Counted from the first letter of the stretch, positions 24,345 to 34,229 are shown. The stretch is 64,000 nt of DNA from Mucilaginibacter gotjawali (GCF_002355435.1 NZ_AP017313.1:1-64000); one strand, 5' to 3'. Notes: generated by a model from the letters alone, not told the origin. Made by a program: numbers and translations.

Positions 24345-24680
24345 ATGACACGGGCAAACATACATATCACATTAAGTGACGGCACGAAAATAAAGTGTGT
24401 TGCGGACAGCAGCAGCGCACCTGAACAGGGATATATTGTGGAAGAATTAATCCTTCCGCTTTTATCCCTTAATAACGGCGATGAGGAATTAAAAATGCTA
24501 AAGGAACACTGTACCATGGGTGAACAGCGGATTAATGCGGATTACCGCTATCTGATCGACCTGAAGGCGAAACTGGTTTCTTTGTTTGAGGAGCATTACT
24601 TCTACAAAACCGGAAAGTTTATAAAGGGGCCTGATATTACTGACAGATATGATAAATATCTCATCATGCTGAAATCCTGA
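24345..24680 (+). CDS. Unknown island protein
   Basis: 111 aa, starting with a beta-strand-rich part (ANIHITLSDGTKIKCVAD) and continuing in a charged helical region. The N-terminus resembles small domains in mobile elements but fits no family I can name. It lies 9 bp after the preceding gene, so it is likely co-transcribed. Confidence 0.55.
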   Translation: MTRANIHITLSDGTKIKCVADSSSAPEQGYIVEELILPLLSLNNGDEELKMLKEHCTMGEQRINADYRYLIDLKAKLVSLFEEHYFYKTGKFIKGPDITDRYDKYLIMLKS

Positions 24681-24761
24681 CTACACGCAAAGTAATTGAC
24701 ACCGGGGGAAATATACCCGGTTTTTTAAAACATTAACACGCTAATTTTAATAAATTTGTAT

Positions 24762-25031
24762 ATGAACACACTTATGCCAACCCAGCCGGGCCAGATATGT
24801 AAAATAGTTTCAGCAATCCCTGACCTGGAAGCCGAAGAAGTATTTATCGTAACAGAAAACCCGGCGGATTTTGAAGATGAGGATGAAATCAGGGTGGTAA
24901 GTCTGACCCAACTGCAACGGAATATTGGAAACCCGGATAATGCAGAACGCATATCTGTTGCAAAAAACGAACTCGTAGTTGTAGCGGAAAATCTGGAGGC
25001 CTACGTTAAGTCATGGAACGTAAAAGAATAA
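24762..25031 (+). CDS. Unknown acidic island protein
   Basis: 90 aa from the ATG at 24762; a TTG two codons earlier is ignored. The composition is acidic and beta-rich: GQICKIVSAIPDLEAEEVFIVTE, FEDEDEIRVVSLTQLQRN. It might be a small nucleic-acid mimic or adaptor, but nothing proves this. TTTG near 24755 could belong to a promoter. The next gene starts 3 bp after its stop. Confidence 0.5.
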   Translation: MNTLMPTQPGQICKIVSAIPDLEAEEVFIVTENPADFEDEDEIRVVSLTQLQRNIGNPDNAERISVAKNELVVVAENLEAYVKSWNVKE

Positions 25032-25034
25032 GTT

Positions 25035-25313
25035 ATGGAAATTATACATGCCCATAAGAGTTATTGGAAGGAATATGATGTTCTCTATATGACAGCAGTG
25101 GAAATTGAAGCAGTGGAACTTTTATTGCTTATCAGCCGGCTTGAAAGATGGGACATTATTGAATGGCTGATGTGGAATGATCCTAACGGAATATACAGCG
25201 ATGAAAGTTCGCTGAGGGAGTTCGGGGCAGTAATGACTAAGGAAGACGGAACTGAAATAATGCTGCGGCAGGCAGAAGAAAACAGGGTTGTTAAAAATTT
25301 GAAATTACTATGA
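25035..25313 (+). CDS. Unknown island protein
   Basis: 92 aa, probably helical, with tryptophans in RWDIIEWLMWNDPNG. No recognised family. It is 3 bp after the preceding gene and overlaps the next by 4 bp (ATGA), so three small genes form one operon here. Confidence 0.5.
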   Translation: MEIIHAHKSYWKEYDVLYMTAVEIEAVELLLLISRLERWDIIEWLMWNDPNGIYSDESSLREFGAVMTKEDGTEIMLRQAEENRVVKNLKLL

Positions 25314-25594
25314 TACAGGAAATAAATAATCTTAATGATGTTGCAGGATTTATGCACAACCTCGTGGAGGAAGGTGTAAATGCACATCCTGATGAGCTGT
25401 TTGAAAACTATGTAAAAATAGAAACAGGTGAGCCATCTTTTTCAGCCGGAGAGGCCGCTTTCAGAAACCAGCTTATGGAAAAAAGCTTTGAGATTTGCGA
25501 GCAGCAGGGAATCGATATCTACAGTTTTATGCAGGAGATATTTTTGATTGATACCGGCCTGGATAAATATATCCCGCTACCGTCACAAAGCTGA
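25310..25594 (+). CDS. Unknown island protein
   Basis: 94 aa, acidic and helical (LNDVAGFMHNLVEEGVNAHPDELFENYVKI), with no recognised family. It overlaps the previous gene by 4 bp and ends 34 bp before the vsr start, so the methylation genes may be read from the same transcript. Confidence 0.5.
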   Translation: MIQEINNLNDVAGFMHNLVEEGVNAHPDELFENYVKIETGEPSFSAGEAAFRNQLMEKSFEICEQQGIDIYSFMQEIFLIDTGLDKYIPLPSQS

Positions 25595-25628
25595 TCTGTT
25601 ACCGGCATCCAATTTGCATCAATACTGC

Positions 25629-26057
25629 ATGACTGACGTTCATACAAAAGAAACAAGAAGTTTCAATATGTCCCGTATCCGCAGCAAGGATACAAAGCCG
25701 GAACTGGTGGTAAGAAAATTCCTCTTTTCAGAGGGATTTCGTTATCGTCTGCATGATAAAAAGTTGCCAGGGAAACCGGATATAGTTCTTCCTAAATATA
25801 AGACCGTCATATTTGTTCACGGATGTTTTTGGCATGGTCACGATGGATGCAGGTATTATGTAGTGCCCAAAACACGTACCGACTGGTGGCTCAATAAAAT
25901 AAATACCAATAAACTGAAAGACACACAGGCAGAAAAAAAGTTGCTGGAGTCGGGCTGGCATGTGCTAAATGTCTGGGAATGTGGACTTAAAAGCCAGGTA
26001 ACAGATCGCACGCTTTCCAGTCTGATGGCCGCAATCATCTCCGAAAAAAACGAATAA
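25629..26057 (+). CDS. vsr: Very-short-patch-repair-type endonuclease Vsr
   Basis: 142 aa from the ATG at 25629. The Vsr pattern is complete: SRIRSKDTKPELVVRKFLF, FRYRLHDKKLPGKPDIVLP with the catalytic Asp, VIFVHGCFWHGHDGC (zinc and catalytic ligands) and a final GWHVLNVWECGL. Vsr cuts T:G mismatches that arise when 5-methylcytosine deaminates; in some clusters Vsr-like proteins act as the restriction part. It directly precedes the cytosine methyltransferase, the standard pairing. Confidence 0.92.
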   Translation: MTDVHTKETRSFNMSRIRSKDTKPELVVRKFLFSEGFRYRLHDKKLPGKPDIVLPKYKTVIFVHGCFWHGHDGCRYYVVPKTRTDWWLNKINTNKLKDTQAEKKLLESGWHVLNVWECGLKSQVTDRTLSSLMAAIISEKNE

Positions 26058-26125
26058 TCCCTGCCGATTACCGTTGACTAAAGAATTAAAACTTCCTATC
26101 TTAGACCTTTTACTTATTTTAGCCA

Positions 26126-27715
26126 ATGCCTTTTCCAATCATTGATTTATTTGCGGGGCCGGGTGGATTAGCGGAAGGGTTTAGTTCACTGACTGACGGT
26201 GCAGGAGAACGTGTCTTTAAGATTAAATTGTCCATTGAAAAAGATACCGATGCGCACCAGACGCTTACCCTGCGTTCGTTTGTCAGACAGTTTCCTGTCG
26301 GCCAGCTGCCGGCCGAATACTACCGGTTTCTTGAAAATGAGCTGACACTTTCGGACCTCTACAGAAGATATCCCGTTCAATACCGGGAAGCGGCCGCTGA
26401 AGCATGGCAGGCCACCCTGGGTCTTACCCCGGAACCTGAAATTGACGAACGCATCTCCACGGCACTGGACGGTGAAGAACCGCACTGGGTGCTGATCGGG
26501 GGACCTCCCTGTCAGGCTTACTCCAACGTAGGGCGCTCCCGCGTAGGGGGTATTCATGAGGACGATCACCGCGTATATTTATATAAGGAATATCTCCGAA
26601 TCATCGCCCGGCATCATCCTTCCGTATTTGTGATGGAAAATGTGGAGGGTCTGCTTTCGGCTACAATTAACGGCGAAAGGGTGTTTGGATGGATGTTAAG
26701 GGATCTGCGTGCCCCGGCAACGGTTTTCGGCGATCTTAATGCACCAGGTTACCATATCTATTCTCTCGTAACAGAAAATGTGCGCAAAGATTCTGATTAC
26801 CTGATTAAAGCGGAAGATTACGGAATCCCGCAGAAAAGACACCGGGTAATCCTGATCGGCGTGAGAAATGATATCGCAGACCGTCCCGCCACATTGCATA
26901 ATGCTGCCGAAGTGACTCTTCAGTCCGTTATCGGCATGTTTCCAAAAATCAGAAGCGGCATGAGCAGAACTTTTATCCGCAGTGAAAACATCATAAAAGA
27001 AGACGGCACTATCAAAAAGAAAAGATTTTATACCAAAGCAGCGGATTCACCGGAAAACTGGGCTGAAATAACCGGAAACTTCAGAAATGATATTGTGGAA
27101 CGTCTTGCTGTTGAATTGCCCGATGCTCCGGACAATGTTCCGGAAAATACTGGCAGGCAATATATGCCATACCGGCTGCCCCTGATCGCGGCGGGCCACC
27201 CGCTGGCTGGCTGGTATAATGATGAACGGTTGACTGGAATCACCCATCACGAGTCAAGGAGTCACCTTACGCAGGATCTCAAAAGATATCTCTTTGCGGC
27301 TTTATATACCCGGAAAAACAAAAAGTTTCCGAAACTCAATGATTACAAATTATTTGATGAGGATCTGCTGCCGGACCATGATAACGTTTCATCAGGAAAA
27401 TTCACGGACAGGTTTCGTGTACAGTTACCGGACAGACCGGCGACAACGGTAACAAGCCACATCAGCAAGGATGGTCATTATTTTATTCATTATGACCATG
27501 TGCAGTGCCGGAGCCTCACCGTCAGGGAAGCCGCAAGAATCCAGACTTTTCCGGACAATTATTACTTCTGCGGCAGCCGGACCGAGCAATTTCACCAGGT
27601 TGGGAATGCGGTGCCACCTTATCTTGCCTTTCAGATCGCGGAAATTGTAAACGATATGTTGATGCGAAATATAGCACCAGACATACAGGAAGCAATACTG
27701 GCTGATCTGAGATAA
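26126..27715 (+). CDS. DNA (cytosine-5)-methyltransferase
   Basis: 529 aa with all main motifs: I, DLFAGPGGLAEGF (7-19); IV, GGPPCQAYSNVGRSR with catalytic Cys129; VI, VFVMENVEGLL; VIII, IPQKRHRVILIG; X, QVGNAVPPYLAFQIAE. It transfers a methyl group from S-adenosylmethionine to C5 of cytosine. The spacing between motifs I and IV is larger than in HhaI-like enzymes, with an insert of about 70 residues. It provides the self-marking for a Vsr- and MORC-containing cluster. The target sequence cannot be read. Confidence 0.93.
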   Translation: MPFPIIDLFAGPGGLAEGFSSLTDGAGERVFKIKLSIEKDTDAHQTLTLRSFVRQFPVGQLPAEYYRFLENELTLSDLYRRYPVQYREAAAEAWQATLGLTPEPEIDERISTALDGEEPHWVLIGGPPCQAYSNVGRSRVGGIHEDDHRVYLYKEYLRIIARHHPSVFVMENVEGLLSATINGERVFGWMLRDLRAPATVFGDLNAPGYHIYSLVTENVRKDSDYLIKAEDYGIPQKRHRVILIGVRNDIADRPATLHNAAEVTLQSVIGMFPKIRSGMSRTFIRSENIIKEDGTIKKKRFYTKAADSPENWAEITGNFRNDIVERLAVELPDAPDNVPENTGRQYMPYRLPLIAAGHPLAGWYNDERLTGITHHESRSHLTQDLKRYLFAALYTRKNKKFPKLNDYKLFDEDLLPDHDNVSSGKFTDRFRVQLPDRPATTVTSHISKDGHYFIHYDHVQCRSLTVREAARIQTFPDNYYFCGSRTEQFHQVGNAVPPYLAFQIAEIVNDMLMRNIAPDIQEAILADLR

Positions 27716-27736
27716 TAATATTTATTAAATATTATT
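27714..27736. terminator. AT-only palindrome after the methyltransferase
   Basis: AATAATATTTA runs into TTAAATATTATT right at the methyltransferase stop, a weak all-AT hairpin. It could lower read-through into the following operon; the gap 27737-27815 contains TATATTTAG as a possible -7 promoter box for that operon. Confidence 0.35.
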
Positions 27737-27815
27737 CTTTGCTTTATAAACAAGGTGAAAAGCCTGTATATTTAGTTGCTCTTTCAGCCCTTGACCTTTT
27801 CTAATTTAATAACCA

Positions 27816-29024
27816 ATGATAAATAATGCTTCAAGCGTTACTTCTGAACAGCTGATTAATACCTTCCTGGCAGAAAAATCTTCAGCAAGCATGCTTAATC
27901 TGACAGCGCATGCCAAAATAAACGATCTTGAAGACGAGGCTATTGTCAAACTTGCCCGTGGCCTGGCGGAATCCGGCACGATAATCAGCGATATAGCAAT
28001 ACCGTTATGCGATATTCCATCAACAGGAGGCCCCGGATCGCTTTCAACTTTACTGTGTCCTGTTATTTTAAAATTACTGGGTAATCATATACTTAAATTA
28101 GGTGTACCGGGTCGGCCAGCCGGAGGAATTGATGTGCTTGGCCAGATCAGCGGCTACGAAACAAACCCTGACCCCGGACAGCTGAGGTCCTGGCTGAGTG
28201 AAAATAAATATGTCCACTTTTTGGCTGATCAGCGTTTTGCGCCGCTTGATGCACAGCTATTCAGCTTCAGAAAAGCAAATAACAGCCTGCATATTCCGGC
28301 ACTCGTGATTGCCTCGCTATTGTCAAAAAAAGTTGCCATGAATCTAAAATATATCGGACTGGATGTACGTGTTTCCCCTTTCGGAAACTTTGGTGCAGAC
28401 AATGTCGCGGCGAAAGAAAATGCAGCACGGTTTAACAGAATTGCCGGGCGGCTGGGTATAAAATCAGTATGTTTCCTGACCAATGGCGGCATACCTCAGC
28501 AGCCATATATCGGCAGAGGCGAATCTATACTTGCTTTAAAGCATGTGTTTGGCGGGGAAAATGCACATCTGAACCGTCATTTTGGGTTGCTGCTTCAAAT
28601 GGCTGTCACCGTGAGTGCAAACAAAAACATTACCTTCACGATGAAAGACGCCGAAAGGGCTTTTTTTGAAAATGTAATTACCCAAGGCGGTGACCGCGCA
28701 TCTTTTTATGAGATTGCAGTGCGCACGGAGAAAACACATATCTATCAGATTAAAGCGCCCCAAAGCGGTTTTCCCGAAGTCAACCTTCGCCTGCTGCGGG
28801 ATGCTATAGTAACAATCCAGCATCAAATTTCCGGTGAACGGTTTTCTGATCCCTGCGGAGTCATCCTTGCAAAGATGCCGTACGAGTTTATCAGCGCAGG
28901 CGAAGTACTGTGTACCTACCGCTGCGAAGCCCCGTATCTGGAAGAATTTGCTGGAAAACTTGAAGCTTGTTTTAATATCACTGGCAGTTCTTCTGCTGTA
29001 ACCGATTTAGAAGTAATTAATTAA
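27816..29024 (+). CDS. Thymidine-phosphorylase-like protein in the defence cluster
   Basis: 402 aa. The fold resembles pyrimidine-nucleoside phosphorylases: helical N-terminal (DEAIVKLARGLAESG), the phosphate loop DIPSTGGPGSLSTLL (67-80, compare TSTGGVGDK), GVPGRPAGGIDVLGQI (compare GRGLGHTGGTLDKL), and KKVAMNLKYIGLDVRVSPFGNFG at the later active-site strand. The Lys that normally follows in the STGGVGDK loop is a Ser here, so activity is open. The stop overlaps the next start by one base (TAATG). A nucleoside-metabolising enzyme inside a restriction-like operon could act on phage nucleosides or as an NTPase-triggered effector. Confidence 0.75.
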   Translation: MINNASSVTSEQLINTFLAEKSSASMLNLTAHAKINDLEDEAIVKLARGLAESGTIISDIAIPLCDIPSTGGPGSLSTLLCPVILKLLGNHILKLGVPGRPAGGIDVLGQISGYETNPDPGQLRSWLSENKYVHFLADQRFAPLDAQLFSFRKANNSLHIPALVIASLLSKKVAMNLKYIGLDVRVSPFGNFGADNVAAKENAARFNRIAGRLGIKSVCFLTNGGIPQQPYIGRGESILALKHVFGGENAHLNRHFGLLLQMAVTVSANKNITFTMKDAERAFFENVITQGGDRASFYEIAVRTEKTHIYQIKAPQSGFPEVNLRLLRDAIVTIQHQISGERFSDPCGVILAKMPYEFISAGEVLCTYRCEAPYLEEFAGKLEACFNITGSSSAVTDLEVIN

Positions 29025-32000
29025 TGGAAAAATACAGCTGTTTTAACTGCCCCGGTAAAGACTATTCTTTAAAAAATCTTACTGATCTCTGTCCGACCTG
29101 CGAAAATCAGTATGGCTTTCCTCTGGATTATTTTCCTGATACCATCGCTGGAATGAAAATAATCAAATCTCTGGCCAGAGGGTTTTATGGCGCAACTTAT
29201 GTGGGCGAGTTTTCTCCGTTTGGAAAGCTGAAGGTTAAAAAAGTTATCAAAATAATCCCCGTTGCTTTATACAAACTACTCAATAAAGATTTTAAACTGG
29301 AATGCGAAAATCATCTGGAATTAGCGCAAAACTCCAATCACGTAGTAAATATTGACCCCAATATTTATCATGACGACATCGAGGTAACATTTACCAACGG
29401 AATCACCATCCACTGCCATGTCATCGGACTTGAATATCTGGATGGTATCACGCTTAAAGACTTTTTGCTGCAGGATGAGATTCCTGCAAGAACAATCGCT
29501 CAGATTTCAATAGACCTGATTACCCTGCTTCAGGAACTTCGCAACAACGAGAAATATCATAATGATCTGCATCCGGGCAACGTGATGATTGAAAAACTGC
29601 CCTCATCCAGAACACGCCTTGGTGAGATCGATGAAAATGTCAGGGTAGTGGCGATTGATCTTGGTTCTGTCGACCAGAAAACGAAAAGTCACGATGATTC
29701 TGATCGTGTGGGCGATTTGCACTGGATTGCACAATGCCTTAACATGCTGAGCCGGAGAATAACGGATAATCCTGATAAGTATGATGAAAAGGACTGGCGG
29801 CTAGCCTTTTTGCTGGAAGAAAAAGCAGATTTTTTAAAGCCGGAGATTATTCATCAGAAACAGATTACCTATAAAGACCTGATTAACCAGATCAAGGACA
29901 CCTTTTACCAGCATACAAACCCGTGGCAGGCAGAACTTAAATTAAAAAGCTTTGACGACGCGGTCAATGCACAGTCACTGAGCCCCTGGTTCATTTCATC
30001 CCTGTTTGTTGATAAAGACGATACCTGGACAAGCAGCATCAGCATTAAAGGCCCGCAGGTCATCGCGGGTATGCGGGGCTGCGGAAAAACCATGTTGTTA
30101 CGCGCACTGGAATTTCACGCCCGGTTAATGCCGCAAAATACAGAAGAAACAAACGATAGTACCAAGGTCATTAACCGGTTAAAATCAGAAGGCTATATCG
30201 GACTATATGTTTCCTGCGTAAAATTGCTTGACTTTAACGCACTCGACGGCAATGAGTATAAGGAAATATTTGAACCCTATTCTAAGCTTTTAATAGGTTA
30301 TGCCATTCAGTCCGTTCATGTCATCAGACATTTAAGGGATTTAAAAGGCGATACTGTCCGGAAAGATTATTTTGTACATATAGCTTCTGTACTCTCCCAT
30401 TTAATCAGCAACTCCGCTGAACTAAATGATGTTACCAGTGATTACGACCTCGAAACCAAACTTAAAAAATACCTGAATTCATTGAATGATGGGCAAACCG
30501 AATACAAGGTTACCATACATCCTAAAATTGCATTTCCGCAGCTGGCAGAAGCCATCAGGAAAGCATCTGAGATTTTTGCCAACTCTAATATATTTTTCCT
30601 GCTGGATGATGTCTCCACACGATATCTAAATGATGGGAACATTATCAAACTGGTTTCAGAGCTGTTGTTTCAGGATGAGACCTGCGCCTTTAAATTCACT
30701 ACAGAAGCGCAAACCCTGGAAATGGTAATTATGGCGCCGGGAAGTCAATCTCAGGCAAAAATAGGCAGAGACTATTCAATTTTTGATCTTGGTGCGGAAG
30801 TAAATAAGATAATTCACGAAGATCATCATGAGGGACAGGCCTTCATAGAAAACATCTTGTTAAAAAGAGCTCGGTACTTTCCACTGCATCCCAAAAACCT
30901 GACACCTTCTGAGATTCTGGGAGATGCCTCGCTGATATCAGTAGCCGAAGATATTGTCAGAGAAGCGAAAGCTTCAGAAAAAAAAGGTATTTATCATGGT
31001 ATATCAGCACTCACCGCGGTCTGTGTTGGTGATCTCGGAGATGTTATAGCCTTATACGAACTGATACTCCGCAAGGGCATTGAAGCAAAGAAGTTTCCCA
31101 TCGATGCAAAAACACAGAATGCATGTTATCTGGAATTATGTAATTCCAGATTATATGATCTGAACAGAAGAGACACCCGATACCTCGATTTTGTAGAAGG
31201 ATTTGCCAATGCCTCACATCACTTACTGGTACAGTCCGCTATCAGGAAAGCAAAAGGCGAAGTAGAACGGTTCAGGCAGTACACCTCAATATTTATTAAT
31301 ATCACTCACGGAGACACCGAAAATCAGTACCGCCAGGTAAGACAGCTGATCGATGCCGGAATTTTCAACCTCCAGGGAGGTCCGGAAGCTTCCCGCACCA
31401 ACCGCCAGGGACTGAAACCACAGCAACAGTTTAAACTCATTTTCCGGAAACTGTACGGCGTAAGTAAGCATATGGGCTTATCCAGCGCTGACCGGTTCGA
31501 GATCTCCGGACCGGCACTGGAAGAATGGTTGAACAATCCCAAAAAAGGCAAAGAAATTCTGATTAAAAACCTTAACCCCATTGCTGATGATCAGATGGAT
31601 GAGCTGATCAGGGAAACCGCGCTTCCCGAAGAGCCGGGAAAAACAGATGGTTCCGATAATCAGCAGCTTTTCCTTTTTGGCAGCGACCTGCAGGAAGAAC
31701 CTGTAAACAAAGTGCTGCCTGATTATGAGTTTACTTTCAGCAAGCTGCCAGCTATCGCAGAAGTTGACAATTCTGCATATTTTGAATTAAAAATCGATGT
31801 CGCTATCATCGGTCTGGGATTTGAGGAGGCAACTTTACAGGCAGCGAAGAAAGTTAAATTACTCCAACCTGAAAAAGTAATTTTCATAAAATTCTCAGAA
31901 GAAGGGTACTCCGGTGAAATTATGGAAGAGTTTTCTTATCTCTGTGATGATCAGAAGGTGATTACCGAAAGCAATACCTTTAAAGATCATCTTGCCCTGC

Positions 32001-32740
32001 TGGAAGGCAAAATGGTATTAATCGATATTACCGGTCTTCCCAAAGCAGTCATATTTGATGCTATAAAAAATTCATACCTTAAGAATGGCCGGTTCTGTTT
32101 TTCCTTGATGAATCCGGCGCAGGAGTATCCACTGGATGAAGAGGTACAACCAATCCTAGACGTGAACAACATGAATGATTCTTCCATTCTTTTAAATGAC
32201 ATGTCGGGTATCGTAAAGGGGGAAACAGGGCCCTACGCGCTGATCAACCTGCTACCCCATTATACCAACATATCCGATCCCAGAGTTTTGTTTTCCTTTG
32301 CTTCAGCCAAGCATGAGCGCTTGTATACGTTGATTGCCGAACGGGACTACGAAAAGATTAATGTGGTTGTTTCCAATGGCGATACTGCAAGAGAAAAACT
32401 TTCCAGAATATCCGCTGAATTTTCCCTCAGACAGTTTAATTCTGCCGTGATCCACTATACCAATCAGAATAATCTGGATGAAACACTAACACAGCTGGCT
32501 AAAGACTATTATGCGTATTTCATACTTAATAATTTACATTTTGAAATCGCTTTGACAGGAAGTAAAATCCAGTCAGCTGCTGTAGCTATTTTCTCTTCTG
32601 TATTTAAAATATCACAGTGCTGGTACGTAAGACCGGCCAGCTGGGATACAAAGAGATTTTCGATAGGTTATTCCGATTTTAAAATATTTGCTGTCACTCA
32701 AAAGAACGGGACCAGTAAACCAAACCCTTTAAATAATTAA
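29024..32740 (+). CDS. Zinc-ribbon / protein-kinase / P-loop ATPase giant protein
   Basis: 1238 aa. Residues 1-30 hold two CxxC pairs (6, 9, 23, 26). Residues 40-225 are a Ser/Thr-type kinase: catalytic loop HNDLHPGN (179-186, Asp181) and IDLGS (211-215) in place of DFG. Residues 300-900 contain an ATPase, Walker A GMRGCGKT (349-356) and Walker B FFLLDDVS (about 525). Residues 920-1238 form a Rossmann-like end domain (VAIIGLGFEEATLQAA, MVLIDITGLPKAVIF) recalling ligand-sensing domains. It looks like a sensor or switch, with phosphorylation and ATPase control in one chain. It is co-translated with the phosphorylase-like gene. Confidence 0.7.
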   Translation: MEKYSCFNCPGKDYSLKNLTDLCPTCENQYGFPLDYFPDTIAGMKIIKSLARGFYGATYVGEFSPFGKLKVKKVIKIIPVALYKLLNKDFKLECENHLELAQNSNHVVNIDPNIYHDDIEVTFTNGITIHCHVIGLEYLDGITLKDFLLQDEIPARTIAQISIDLITLLQELRNNEKYHNDLHPGNVMIEKLPSSRTRLGEIDENVRVVAIDLGSVDQKTKSHDDSDRVGDLHWIAQCLNMLSRRITDNPDKYDEKDWRLAFLLEEKADFLKPEIIHQKQITYKDLINQIKDTFYQHTNPWQAELKLKSFDDAVNAQSLSPWFISSLFVDKDDTWTSSISIKGPQVIAGMRGCGKTMLLRALEFHARLMPQNTEETNDSTKVINRLKSEGYIGLYVSCVKLLDFNALDGNEYKEIFEPYSKLLIGYAIQSVHVIRHLRDLKGDTVRKDYFVHIASVLSHLISNSAELNDVTSDYDLETKLKKYLNSLNDGQTEYKVTIHPKIAFPQLAEAIRKASEIFANSNIFFLLDDVSTRYLNDGNIIKLVSELLFQDETCAFKFTTEAQTLEMVIMAPGSQSQAKIGRDYSIFDLGAEVNKIIHEDHHEGQAFIENILLKRARYFPLHPKNLTPSEILGDASLISVAEDIVREAKASEKKGIYHGISALTAVCVGDLGDVIALYELILRKGIEAKKFPIDAKTQNACYLELCNSRLYDLNRRDTRYLDFVEGFANASHHLLVQSAIRKAKGEVERFRQYTSIFINITHGDTENQYRQVRQLIDAGIFNLQGGPEASRTNRQGLKPQQQFKLIFRKLYGVSKHMGLSSADRFEISGPALEEWLNNPKKGKEILIKNLNPIADDQMDELIRETALPEEPGKTDGSDNQQLFLFGSDLQEEPVNKVLPDYEFTFSKLPAIAEVDNSAYFELKIDVAIIGLGFEEATLQAAKKVKLLQPEKVIFIKFSEEGYSGEIMEEFSYLCDDQKVITESNTFKDHLALLEGKMVLIDITGLPKAVIFDAIKNSYLKNGRFCFSLMNPAQEYPLDEEVQPILDVNNMNDSSILLNDMSGIVKGETGPYALINLLPHYTNISDPRVLFSFASAKHERLYTLIAERDYEKINVVVSNGDTAREKLSRISAEFSLRQFNSAVIHYTNQNNLDETLTQLAKDYYAYFILNNLHFEIALTGSKIQSAAVAIFSSVFKISQCWYVRPASWDTKRFSIGYSDFKIFAVTQKNGTSKPNPLNN

Positions 32741-32741
32741 A

Positions 32742-34229
32742 ATGGATCTCGAAAGTCTGAACGCTTACGCCTCTGAAGAAGCCCGGCCAAAGCCAAAAGC
32801 TACCATTAATTCCTACCGGTCGTTTGGTTATACGCTGCAAACGGCAGTGGCAGACATTGTTGATAATAGTATTTCAGCAGGTGCTGTCAATATCTGGATA
32901 GATTATTTCTGGGCGGGCCGAGATTCGGGGTTGGTCATTACTGACGATGGTACCGGGATGGATTTAATGGAACTTGTGGATGCGCTGACGCCGGGTAGCA
33001 AGGACCCTGAAAGTGAACGTGGAGAAAATGACCTCGGAAGGTTTGGCATGGGCCTGAAAACCGCGTCATTTTCACAATGTAAACGGCTAACGGTAGCGAC
33101 CAAAAAAGCACAGCAGCAAATCGTTTACAGATGCTGGGATCTTGACTATGTCAATAAAGTTCAGAACTGGATTCTCCTGAATTACCTGTCACAGGAAAGC
33201 ATGACCGACCGGCTGAATAAATCCGCTCAGGGTACCGTAGTCATCTGGGAAAAGCTGGATAAACTTGTTGGAAACGCAAGCAGTGAAAATGATGCTGTAC
33301 GCAGGATTTTTCAAAAAGAAATGGAGTATCTCGAAGTACATCTCGGGATGATATTTCACCGTTTTCTGGAAAACAAAAAAATTAAACTATGGCTGAATAG
33401 CGTGCGCGTCGAACCCTGGAATCCTTTTATGCTTAAAGCTGGCTCGGTCATGCTTGGACCGGAATATCTGGGTAAGGGTAATACGGAAGTGCGGGCGTTC
33501 ATTCTGCCGCACATGTCCCGCCTGGATGAACAGCAGCGTAAGACCGGACAAGGACCCAAAGGTTGGTACGAGCAGCAGGGTTTTTATATTTACCGTAATC
33601 AGCGGATGCTGGTAGCTGGCGACTGGCTGGGCATGTTTACCAGAAACGAACATTCGAAACTGGCTCGTCTGAGCATTGACTTTACCAATGATCAGGACCA
33701 TGAGTGGGTACTGGATATTAAAAAATCCACGGCCAAACCACCCGTAGAGCTTAGAAAAGATCTGGCCAGGCTGGGAAGCCTAGCTGTAAAGGAATCAGCT
33801 AAGGTTTATAATTTCCGGGGTACAGTTTTGAAAAGAAATCCCGAACTGCCGGAATTCGAATTTCAACCGGTGTGGAAAGCGGAAAAAACACGGGAAGATG
33901 GTATAAGTTATACGATCAACCGCGCTCACCCGGTTATCAAACAACTGACAGGCGATGATTCGGAAGAAAAAAGCAACATCAGTCAGTTGTTAAAGCTGAT
34001 TGAAAAGAACATTCCGATTGAAACTATTATTTACTACCAGAGTGAAGATCCTGGCATACATGAATTAAGAACTTCCGGCACCGCCCCCGATGACGCAGTG
34101 ATCGCGCTCGCCGTGAAACTTTTTGACGCGCTCATAAAACAGGGGGTTGGAAATGAAATCGCTGTAAAGCAAATTCTTAATATAGAACCGTTTAATCAGT
34201 ACCCACAACTTATCGAATATCTAAAATGA
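32742..34229 (+). CDS. MORC/MutL-like GHKL ATPase
   Basis: 495 aa. The GHKL motifs are clear: N-box AVADIVDNSISAGA (36-48, with Asp replacing the usual Glu at 38), G1 DDGTGMD (68-74) and G2 GRFGMGLKTASFS (99-111). DHEWVLDIKKSTAKPP supplies the Lys-containing S5 region, as in MORC and MutL proteins. The first 25 residues and the C-terminal 130 are unique. Such ATPases clamp on DNA and are thought to control DNA access in restriction systems. It is 1 bp from the previous gene and overlaps the Z1 gene by 4 bp. Confidence 0.85.
   Translation: MDLESLNAYASEEARPKPKATINSYRSFGYTLQTAVADIVDNSISAGAVNIWIDYFWAGRDSGLVITDDGTGMDLMELVDALTPGSKDPESERGENDLGRFGMGLKTASFSQCKRLTVATKKAQQQIVYRCWDLDYVNKVQNWILLNYLSQESMTDRLNKSAQGTVVIWEKLDKLVGNASSENDAVRRIFQKEMEYLEVHLGMIFHRFLENKKIKLWLNSVRVEPWNPFMLKAGSVMLGPEYLGKGNTEVRAFILPHMSRLDEQQRKTGQGPKGWYEQQGFYIYRNQRMLVAGDWLGMFTRNEHSKLARLSIDFTNDQDHEWVLDIKKSTAKPPVELRKDLARLGSLAVKESAKVYNFRGTVLKRNPELPEFEFQPVWKAEKTREDGISYTINRAHPVIKQLTGDDSEEKSNISQLLKLIEKNIPIETIIYYQSEDPGIHELRTSGTAPDDAVIALAVKLFDALIKQGVGNEIAVKQILNIEPFNQYPQLIEYLK

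Noticed and set aside
27714-27736. Recombination site near the methyltransferase stop
   Set aside because: The palindrome is AT-only and lacks the AGGATAA arm of the four sites near the recombinase.
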